From positions 1-5,465 of the forward strand of contig CAJXUJ010000091.1 in NCBI GenBank assembly GCA_913061025.1: 5,465 nucleotides of DNA, read 5' to 3'. Each line of letters starts with the position of its first letter. Positions within the stretch are counted from its first letter, which is position 1. The notes beneath the pieces were generated by a model. It saw only the letters and a program-made list of their open reading frames with translations. It did no database searches and was not told where the DNA came from. The translations under genes and the position numbers were made by a program. This document shows positions 1-5,465 of this stretch, piece by piece. The DNA is from an uncultured Actinomycetes bacterium. Its GTDB lineage: Bacteria; Actinomycetota; Actinomycetes; S36-B12.

Positions 1-1160
1 ACACCACGCTCATTGGCGATTCGGGTGAATTCTCCGGTCCACCACTTGCGCGCGGCCGCCTGATCAACACCGTGGGCGATCGTCTGCTCGACGAGTTCGA
101 GGGCATCCGCGTTCACGAGAGTTTGCATCTCGAGATCGCTGATCCCCCACTCGGACTGGAGTCGTGCGCGCCGAGCCGACGGAACCTCGGGCAGCGTGCC
201 CCGCAGTTCCTCGACCCAATCGGCGCTCGGAGCCACCGGAACGAGGTCGGGTTCGGGGAAGTAGCGGTAGTCCTCGGCGTGCTCCTTGGACCGACCCGGG
301 GTGGTTTCCCCGGTGTCCTCGTGGAAGTGACGCGTCTCCTGGATCACCCGCCCACCACCGGTGAGCACCGCGGCCTGCCGTTCGATCTCGAAGCGGACCG
401 CCCGCTCGACGCTTCTGAGCGAGTTGACGTTCTTGGTCTCCGACCGGGTGCCCCACGGCTCGCCGGCTGGCGCCAGAGAAACGTTCACGTCGCAGCGCAG
501 CGATCCCTGATCCATCCGCACATCGGAGACACCGAGCGCTCGCATCAGGTCCCGCAGTTCGGTGACGTACGCACGGGCGACCAGCGGTGCGAGGGCTCCG
601 GCACCAACGATGGGCTTGGTCACGATCTCGATCAGGGGAATGCCGGCCCGGTTGTAGTCAACGAGCGAGTAATCCGCCCCGTGGATGCGACCGGTGTCGC
701 CACCCGCGTGCGTCAACTTGCCGGTGTCTTCTTCCATGTGCACGCGTTCGATCTCCACACGGAATTCCCGCGGACCATCCTCGGTATCGACGACGACGTC
801 CAAGAACCCGTCGGTGCACAGAGGTTCGTCGTACTGACTGACCTGATAGTCCTTGGGCATATCCGGATAGAAGTAGTTCTTCCGCGCAAAACGACACCAC
901 GACGCGATAGAGCAGTTCAATGCCAGGCCCATGCGAATGGTGGATTCGACGGCTGCGCCGTTGACCACGGGCATCGACCCCGGCAGCCCGAGGCAGACCG
1001 GACACACCTGCGTGTTCGGGTCGGCACCGAACTCCGTGGCGCACCCGCAGAACATCTTCGACGCGGTGCCGAGTTCTACGTGGGTCTCTAGACCGAGGAC
1101 GGGCTCGAAGGCGGCGAGGGCGTCGTCGTAGTTCATTCGTTGGGTCGCCGATGCGCTCAC
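1..1160 (-). CDS. gatB: Asp/Glu-tRNA(Asn/Gln) amidotransferase subunit B (partial, 3' end outside window)
   Basis: GatB binds the misacylated tRNA, activates the Glu or Asp side chain with ATP, and receives ammonia from GatA to form Gln-tRNA(Gln) or Asn-tRNA(Asn) in the cytoplasm. My translation of the minus strand gives 386 complete codons with no stop, out of about 500 usual for the family. Visible family motifs are GLETHVELGTASKMFCGC (23-40), the zinc-site cysteines Cys38, Cys40, Cys53 and Cys56 (CxC and CPVC), FARKNYFYPDMPKDYQ (91-106), VHMEEDTGKL (140-149), MDQGSLRCDVNVS (216-228) and DYRYFPEPDLVPV (297-309). The catalytic core is therefore complete, and most of the C-terminal YqeY-like tRNA-binding tail is missing. 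I chose the GTG at 1160: it overlaps the gatA stop as GTGA and has a strong Shine-Dalgarno (GAGGAGGT) 9 bases upstream. An in-frame ATG at 1136, eight codons later, has no ribosome binding site. Identification is very secure; the start is probable. Confidence 0.97.
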   Translation of the reverse strand, partial: MSASATQRMNYDDALAAFEPVLGLETHVELGTASKMFCGCATEFGADPNTQVCPVCLGLPGSMPVVNGAAVESTIRMGLALNCSIASWCRFARKNYFYPDMPKDYQVSQYDEPLCTDGFLDVVVDTEDGPREFRVEIERVHMEEDTGKLTHAGGDTGRIHGADYSLVDYNRAGIPLIEIVTKPIVGAGALAPLVARAYVTELRDLMRALGVSDVRMDQGSLRCDVNVSLAPAGEPWGTRSETKNVNSLRSVERAVRFEIERQAAVLTGGGRVIQETRHFHEDTGETTPGRSKEHAEDYRYFPEPDLVPVAPSADWVEELRGTLPEVPSARRARLQSEWGISDLEMQTLVNADALELVEQTIAHGVDQAAARKWWTGEFTRIANERG

Positions 1161-2665
1161 AGGGACGGCACCTCCTCGATCAGTGCGTGGCCTCGTTTGT
1201 CGAGCAATGCTTGCTCGAGTGCTGCGCCCACGCGGTACAGACGGTCATCGCCTTGCGCGGGCGCCATGATCTGCAAGCCCACCGGTAGTCCGTCCTCGGA
1301 CGCGAGTCCGATCGGCACCGACATCGCGCAGTTGCCCGCGAGGTTCACCGGAATCGTGGCGATGTCGTTGAGGTACATCGCCAGCGGATCATCGACCTTC
1401 TCGCCAATCTTGAACGCGGTGGTGGGAGTGGTCGGCGAAATCAATACGTCAACCTGATCGAAGGCTTCGGCGAAGTCTCGAGAAATCAGCGTACGGACCT
1501 TCTGAGCCTGGCCGTAGTAGGCGTCGTAGTACCCACTCGAGAGCGCATACGTGCCGAGCATGATGCGGCGCTTCACTTCCGCACCGAAGCCCTCTTCACG
1601 GGTGCGTGCCATGACTTCCTCAACCGACGCCGAGCCGTCGTCACCGGCTCGAAGGCCGTAGCGCATGCCGTCGAAGCGGGCGAGGTTGCTCGACGCTTCC
1701 GACGGCAGGATCAGGTAGTAGGCGCCGAGCGCGTAGTCGAAGTGCGGACACGAAACCTCGACCACCTCCGCGCCGAGATCGGTGAGCACGTGTACGGCGT
1801 TGTCGAACTGCTCGCGGACACCAGCCTGGTAGCCCTCGCCACCGAGTTCGCGGACGAGTCCGATGCGCATACCGCGCACATCGGCGTTACGAGCTGCTGC
1901 CACGACATCGGGCACGGGTGCGTTGATCGACGTGGAGTCGCGGGGGTCGTACCCGGCCATGACCTCGTGCAGCATCGCCGCATCCATGACGGTGCGGGCG
2001 CACGGTCCGGCTTGATCGAGCGAGGAAGCCAGCGCGACGAGGCCGTATCGCGAGACGGCGCCGTAGGTCGGCTTGACGCCAACGGTGCCGGTCACCGATG
2101 CCGGCTGTCGAATCGAGCCTCCGGTGTCGGTACCGATGGCCAGCGGCGCCTCGAATGCGGCAAGTGCGGCCGCCGATCCACCACCGGACCCGCCGGGAAT
2201 GCGTTCGAGATCCCACGGGTTGCGGGTCGGACCGTAGCCGCTGTGCTCGGTCGAGGAGCCCATCGCGAATTCGTCCATATTCGTCTTACCGAGGACGACG
2301 ACGTCCGCAGCGCGCAGCCGCTCCACGATGGTGGAGTCATACGGAGGTCGCCACCCTTCGAGGATTCGCGAACCACAGGTGGTGGGGACTCCCCGCATGG
2401 TGAGGACGTCTTTGAGGGCCAGCGGGATTCCGGCGAGCGGGCCGAGCTCCTCACCAGCCGCACGCCGTTGGTCGATATCCCGCGCCGTGGCCATCGCGGC
2501 ATCGCTATCGACGTACAGGAACGCATGGACGTCGTTGTCGACCTGGGAGATGCGGTCCAAGCAGGCCTGCGTGACCTCCTGGGACGTCACCTCACCGGCG
2601 GCCAGTGCCGCAGAGAGGGTCGACGCGTCTTGACGAATGAGATCGCCTTCCATCACCGGGGCCAT
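1157..2665 (-). CDS. gatA: Asp/Glu-tRNA(Asn/Gln) amidotransferase subunit A (glutaminase)
   Basis: GatA is the amidase-signature glutaminase of the GatCAB complex; it hydrolyses glutamine and channels ammonia to GatB. The protein is 502 residues, within the family's usual size. The Ser-cisSer-Lys triad is intact: Lys85 in ALKDV, cis-Ser160 in PGGSGGGSAA and nucleophile Ser184 in DTGGSIRQPA. The 24-residue spacing of the two serines matches the family. Other conserved stretches are GKTNMDEFAMGSSTE (126-140), VGVKPTYGAVSRYG (195-208) and the C-terminal LPVGLQIMAP (460-469). The frame stays open upstream to 2764, but those 33 residues lie inside gatC, look unrelated to the family and are not used. 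The ATG at 2665 lies one base after the gatC stop and has AGGAG 4 bases upstream, or GGGAG 9 bases upstream. A second ATG four codons later (2653) is less well placed. The gene overlaps gatB by 4 bases, so translation is probably coupled and subunit stoichiometry maintained. Confidence 0.97.
   Translation of the reverse strand: MAPVMEGDLIRQDASTLSAALAAGEVTSQEVTQACLDRISQVDNDVHAFLYVDSDAAMATARDIDQRRAAGEELGPLAGIPLALKDVLTMRGVPTTCGSRILEGWRPPYDSTIVERLRAADVVVLGKTNMDEFAMGSSTEHSGYGPTRNPWDLERIPGGSGGGSAAALAAFEAPLAIGTDTGGSIRQPASVTGTVGVKPTYGAVSRYGLVALASSLDQAGPCARTVMDAAMLHEVMAGYDPRDSTSINAPVPDVVAAARNADVRGMRIGLVRELGGEGYQAGVREQFDNAVHVLTDLGAEVVEVSCPHFDYALGAYYLILPSEASSNLARFDGMRYGLRAGDDGSASVEEVMARTREEGFGAEVKRRIMLGTYALSSGYYDAYYGQAQKVRTLISRDFAEAFDQVDVLISPTTPTTAFKIGEKVDDPLAMYLNDIATIPVNLAGNCAMSVPIGLASEDGLPVGLQIMAPAQGDDRLYRVGAALEQALLDKRGHALIEEVPSL
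1170..1177 (-). promoter_or_regulatory. Shine-Dalgarno of gatB
   Basis: The minus strand reads GAGGAGGT inside the Glu-Glu-Val codons near the end of gatA, 9 bases before the GTG at 1160. It decides in favour of the GTG start over the ATG at 1136, which has no purine-rich site upstream. Confidence 0.8.
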
Positions 2666-2666
2666 C

Positions 2667-2963
2667 TCACTCCTCTCCCAGGATGCGGGGCACTCGGAAT
2701 CGGTCGTCTTCCCAGGACGGAGCACCGGCCTGGACATCGGCCCGATCCAGACCCGGACGGGCAACGTCCTCGCGGAACACGTTGGTCATCGGGACCGGGT
2801 GTGACGTCGGCGGGATGTCGTCGGCTGCGACCTCGGAGACACGTTCGACGGCATCGACGATGGCCGACAACTGGCCTGCGTAATGCTCGGTCTCTTCTTC
2901 GGTCAGCTCCAAGCGAGCCAGGTGAGCCAGATGCTGAACCTGCTCGCGGGTGATGTTGGCCAT
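2667..2963 (-). CDS. gatC: Asp/Glu-tRNA(Asn/Gln) amidotransferase subunit C
   Basis: GatC is the small non-catalytic subunit that wraps around the GatA-GatB interface and stabilises the amidotransferase. The protein is 98 residues, the normal family length. It has the N-terminal helical pattern ITREQVQHLAHLARLELTEE (4-23), the central HPVPMTNVFREDVARPG stretch (55-71) that forms the belt, and the conserved end FRVPRILGEE (89-98). The frame extends upstream to 3164, but that part overlaps ligA and is an arginine- and proline-rich out-of-frame translation, so I start at the ATG at 2963. That start lies 4 bases after the ligA stop. The only purine-rich sequence (GATGAGGG) is almost against the start codon, a poor spacing. 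Translation therefore probably depends on ribosomes finishing ligA. The next gene, gatA, begins one base after the stop. Confidence 0.95.
   Translation of the reverse strand: MANITREQVQHLAHLARLELTEEETEHYAGQLSAIVDAVERVSEVAADDIPPTSHPVPMTNVFREDVARPGLDRADVQAGAPSWEDDRFRVPRILGEE
2670..2679 (-). promoter_or_regulatory. Shine-Dalgarno region of gatA
   Basis: The minus strand reads GGGAGAGGAG directly before the gatC stop codon. It gives two possible pairings, AGGAG 4 bases and GGGAG 9 bases before the ATG at 2665. It supports this start over the longer open frame reaching into gatC. The final Gly-Glu-Glu codons of GatC (residues 96-98) lie in this stretch. Confidence 0.75.
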
Positions 2964-2967
2964 GCCC

Positions 2968-5154
2968 TCATCTTTGCAGGACGGCTTCGAGCCCCTGCTC
3001 CAGGAGCACATCGAACGACTCCGCCGGAACGATCGGCACGCCAAGCGTCTCGGCTTTGTCGAGTTTGGATCCGGCACTCTCCCCGGCCACCAGCGCGGTG
3101 GTCTTCTTGGATACCGATCCGGTGACCTTCGCGCCGCGGGCCGAAGCCGCAGCGCCGGCTTCATCGCGGGTGTAGCCGGGAATCGATCCGGTGATGACGA
3201 TCGTGGCGCCGGTCAGCGTTTGATCGAGTTGCGATTCCTCGTCTGCCGGTTCGTCGAACAGGCGGACACCCCCGCGTTCCCACTTGTCGAGGATGTCCCG
3301 ATGCCAGTCCTCGGCAAACCACTCGACCACCGCCTCGGCGATCACCTGACCGACGCCGTCCACTTCGGCGAGCTGGTCGGTGGACGCCGCTGCGATCGCC
3401 TCAATGGAACCGAACTCGCGGGCCAGGGCCTGCGCCGCCGTGGGACCCACATGTCGAATGGACAAAGCCACGAGGATCCGCCATAGCGGTCTGGTTCGCG
3501 CGGTCTCGAGATTGGCGAGCATGGTCTTGGCGTTCTCACCGAGTTGCCGACCCGTCTCACCCTTGCCTGCATCACGAGTGAAGAACTCACAGCCGAGCAG
3601 GGCATCCTCGGTAATCAAGAAGAGATCACCCATGTTGGTGACAACTCCACAATCGAGCAGCGCAACCGCGGCCTTGTAGCCAAGCCCTTCGATGTCGAGC
3701 GCGCCGCGTGAGGCAACGTGGAAGAGTCGCTCGCGCAATTGCGCGGGGCAGCCCACGGAGTTGGGGCAGCGGATGTCCTTGTCGCCTTCCTTCTCCGGCC
3801 GCAGTTCAGTGCCGCAGTCCGGGCACGTGGTGGGCATCACGAAGGGGCGCTCGTCTCCGGTGCGGGCTTCGATCACCGGCCCGATTACCTCGGGAATGAC
3901 GTCTCCGGCCTTGCGCAGGAAGACCATGTCGCCGATGAGGACACCCTTGCGTTGGACCTCGTATTGGTTGTGCAGCGTGGCCATGGACACTGTCGATCCG
4001 GCTACCTTGATCGGATCCATCACGGCGAATGGCGTCACCCTGCCGGTTCGTCCGACATTGACCGCGATGTCCAGCAGCCGAGTGCGGACCACTTCCGGTG
4101 GGTACTTGTATGCGATAGCCCAGCGTGGAGCCCTCGATGTCTCGCCCAATTCCGCCTGCAGCGCAAAATCGTCGACCTTGATCACGACTCCGTCGATCTC
4201 GTGCTCGACGTCGTGACGGTGCTCGGCGTAATAGTCGATGTACTCCTGGACACCCGCGACCGAATCGTGCACCGCCATCCGCGCACTCACCGGGATTCCC
4301 ATCTCGGCTAAGGCGGCGTAGATCTCGCTTTGCGACCCGATGTCGATTCCTTCTCGAGCACCGATGCCGTGCGCGGTGAAACCCAGCGCGGAGAGTCGTC
4401 CAACCGCCAGGCCATAGTCGCGTTCGAGCCGATCCAGTCGGGTTTGCGCCCGCGCACCCGAACCGGATCGAGCTTCGGCCAACTCCTCGAGACGCTTGTC
4501 TATGCGCTGGCGAATGGTCCCCGAAGCAGCATTGCGCGGATTGGCAAAGGGGGTGAGCCCGGCGGCCATTTGTTCGTCGTTGATCGCCTCGAAGCGTTCG
4601 GTGGAAAGAAAGACCTCACCTCGAACTTCCACCAACGCGGGCGGATTCTCGGTGTCGAGTGATGCCGGGATCGCGTCGATGAACTGAGCGTTGTAGGTGA
4701 TGTCCTCACCGGTCACGCCGTCTCCACGCGTCGCGACCGACGCCAGTGCGCCGTCGCGGTAGACGAGGTCAACGGCGAGTCCGTCGATCTTCACCTCGCA
4801 CAGCAACCGGGGCACGGCTCCCAGCCCACGCTCGACCCGATCCAGCCACGCGGTCAGTTCATCCGGATCGAACGCGTTATCCAGGGAGTACAGGCGGACA
4901 AGATGCTGAACCGGTTCGAACATCTCCGATCGTTGGCCGCCCACCGTCTGTGTTGGCGACTCACCGCTCGCGAGTTCGGGATGCTGGCGTTCGAGCTCTT
5001 CGAGTTCTCGAAAGAGAGCGTCGTATTCGTCGTCGGCCAGCGTCGGACGCTCGTGCTGGTAGTAAGCGACCCGGGCGGCGTTGACCGAATCCACGAGTTC
5101 CTGCCAGCGAGTCCGCGCGGAATCCGAGGGACCGTCGGCGTTCTGCTCAACCAT
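2968..5154 (-). CDS. ligA: NAD+-dependent DNA ligase
   Basis: LigA seals 3'-OH/5'-phosphate nicks using NAD+, joining Okazaki fragments and completing excision repair. It is 728 residues, somewhat longer than the usual 670-700. The domains in order are: Ia NAD-binding region (about 15-85, with YYQHERPTLADDEYD); nucleotidyltransferase domain with catalytic Lys122 in CEVKIDGLAVDL, VEVRGEVF (175-182), HEIDGVVIKVDD (318-329) and APRWAIAYKYPPE (342-354); OB fold with NVGRTGRVTPFAVM (366-379) and ATLHNQ (392-397); zinc finger Cys444, Cys447, Cys463 and Cys469; helix-hairpin-helix region (about 480-610, SIRHVGPTAA at 565-574); and BRCT domain (about 645-720, with VITGSIPGYTRDEA). All key residues are present. 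An apparent charged insertion sits near 221-248. The ATG at 5154 has GGAGGT 5 bases upstream and overlaps the preceding gene by 8 bases; the next methionine, residue 78, is too far inside. Confidence 0.98.
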   Translation of the reverse strand: MVEQNADGPSDSARTRWQELVDSVNAARVAYYQHERPTLADDEYDALFRELEELERQHPELASGESPTQTVGGQRSEMFEPVQHLVRLYSLDNAFDPDELTAWLDRVERGLGAVPRLLCEVKIDGLAVDLVYRDGALASVATRGDGVTGEDITYNAQFIDAIPASLDTENPPALVEVRGEVFLSTERFEAINDEQMAAGLTPFANPRNAASGTIRQRIDKRLEELAEARSGSGARAQTRLDRLERDYGLAVGRLSALGFTAHGIGAREGIDIGSQSEIYAALAEMGIPVSARMAVHDSVAGVQEYIDYYAEHRHDVEHEIDGVVIKVDDFALQAELGETSRAPRWAIAYKYPPEVVRTRLLDIAVNVGRTGRVTPFAVMDPIKVAGSTVSMATLHNQYEVQRKGVLIGDMVFLRKAGDVIPEVIGPVIEARTGDERPFVMPTTCPDCGTELRPEKEGDKDIRCPNSVGCPAQLRERLFHVASRGALDIEGLGYKAAVALLDCGVVTNMGDLFLITEDALLGCEFFTRDAGKGETGRQLGENAKTMLANLETARTRPLWRILVALSIRHVGPTAAQALAREFGSIEAIAAASTDQLAEVDGVGQVIAEAVVEWFAEDWHRDILDKWERGGVRLFDEPADEESQLDQTLTGATIVITGSIPGYTRDEAGAAASARGAKVTGSVSKKTTALVAGESAGSKLDKAETLGVPIVPAESFDVLLEQGLEAVLQR

Positions 5155-5465
5155 CGCTCACCTCCGGATGTTCATCGCGCACGATGGAACCTACGCGATT
5201 ACAGATGTCCATGACCGTTCGCGCCGAAGTCGGATCCAGGTGTCCAAGACCGGTGCGCGCAGTGATCGCGACGTTGTCGGGCACCGTCGAGAATCCCGCC
5301 TCGGACATGAATCGACGCAGGCTCGCACTCGCCGCGGTATCGGTGCGGGGTGGTGGTCCCGACGTCGGCACACAACCGAGCAGTAGACCGACCCCGGATT
5401 CCCACAACTGTGGCAGCACTTCCGGCGTCTCGAACCCGAGCTCGAGGTCCACCCCGATCACCTCG
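5147..5465 (-). CDS. Cobalamin-independent methionine synthase (MetE C-terminal)-like protein, partial (5' end outside window)
   Basis: Only the last 105 codons are present; the frame is open to the right edge. A GTG at 5461 is an internal valine, preceded in frame by a glutamate codon. The segment resembles the end of the MetE/UROD-like barrel. A strand with VIGVDLEL is followed by GVGLLLGCVP, corresponding to the family's 'LGVVP'-type strand, and by a final strand and loop VAITARTGLGHLDP leading into the last helix. As I recall, mycobacteria carry such a stand-alone MetE C-terminal-like protein (Rv3015c) directly before ligA, and this position supports the call. Its biochemical role is not established to my knowledge. 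The conserved zinc-binding cysteine of the family's PxCGL motif appears replaced by threonine (ARTGLG), so methyl transfer to homocysteine is doubtful. The last codons contain the ligA ribosome binding site, and the stop overlaps the ligA start by 8 bases. The family call rests on a short segment plus gene order. Confidence 0.75.
   Translation of the reverse strand, partial: EVIGVDLELGFETPEVLPQLWESGVGLLLGCVPTSGPPPRTDTAASASLRRFMSEAGFSTVPDNVAITARTGLGHLDPTSARTVMDICNRVGSIVRDEHPEVSDG
5160..5165 (-). promoter_or_regulatory. Shine-Dalgarno of ligA
   Basis: The minus strand reads GGAGGT, then a 5-base spacer (GAGCG), then the ATG at 5154. The site is embedded in the Glu-Val codons near the end of the MetE-like gene. 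It fixes the ligA start and suggests that ligA is translated on the same transcript as the upstream gene. Confidence 0.85.

Noticed and set aside
72..1091. A 339-codon open frame on the plus strand.
   Set aside because: It lies wholly antisense to gatB, whose minus-strand translation matches the family throughout. The plus-strand product resembles no family I know. Long antisense frames are common in GC-rich coding DNA.
2666..2764. N-terminal extension of GatA to an upstream start at 2764.
   Set aside because: These 33 codons overlap gatC, do not resemble GatA N termini, and the ATG at 2665 has its own ribosome binding site and gives a normal length.
1742..2953. A 403-codon open frame on the plus strand.
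   Set aside because: It is antisense to gatA and gatC, both clearly real. The product is Arg/Gly-rich with no recognisable motif, as expected for a codon-bias shadow.
2964..3164. N-terminal extension of GatC by 67 residues.
   Set aside because: It overlaps the BRCT-coding end of ligA in another frame and is an Arg/Pro-rich sequence unlike GatC. The family starts near the ATG at 2963.
5147..5461. Treating the GTG at 5461 as the start of a complete 104-residue gene.
   Set aside because: The frame is open upstream to the window edge and the GTG falls within an apparent barrel strand of a longer MetE-like protein, so this is a 5'-truncated gene.
1..5465. Search for promoters, terminators, repeats, RNA genes, CRISPR or mobile elements.
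   Set aside because: Coding sequence fills the window and the largest intergenic gap is 4 bases. By eye I saw no direct repeat array, inverted-repeat ends, transposase motif or tRNA-like structure. An operon promoter would lie beyond the right edge.

Overview
The window is an ordinary, densely packed block of housekeeping genes from a moderately high-GC bacterium, most likely an actinobacterium. The evidence is the close protein similarity of every gene to actinobacterial versions as I remember them. It includes the pairing of a MetE-like protein with ligA, which I recall from mycobacteria (Rv3015c-Rv3014c). I cannot name a genus. The mycobacterial cluster, as I recall it, has an ACT-domain gene between ligA and gatC and pfkA between gatA and gatB. 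Neither is present here, so the source may be another actinobacterial order.

All genes lie on the minus strand, so transcription runs from the right edge to the left. In transcription order they are: the 3' end of a cobalamin-independent methionine synthase-like gene (5465-5147, truncated by the window edge); ligA, the NAD+-dependent DNA ligase (5154-2968); gatC (2963-2667); gatA (2665-1157); and gatB (1160 to the left edge, 3' end missing). The junctions are an 8-bp overlap, a 4-bp gap, a 1-bp gap and a 4-bp overlap. This strongly suggests one operon with translational coupling. There is no intergenic stretch long enough for a promoter or terminator.

Functionally, LigA seals nicks in replication and repair. 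GatC, GatA and GatB form the tRNA-dependent amidotransferase that converts misacylated Glu-tRNA(Gln), and often Asp-tRNA(Asn), to the correct amide. The catalytic residues of LigA and GatA, and the zinc cysteines of LigA and GatB, are intact. Two features deserve a second look: an apparent insertion of about 28 residues in the LigA nucleotidyltransferase domain, and a threonine where the MetE family normally has its C-terminal zinc-binding cysteine. I found no mobile element, CRISPR array, RNA gene or unknown defence-like system. Long open frames on the plus strand are antisense shadows of gatB and gatA.
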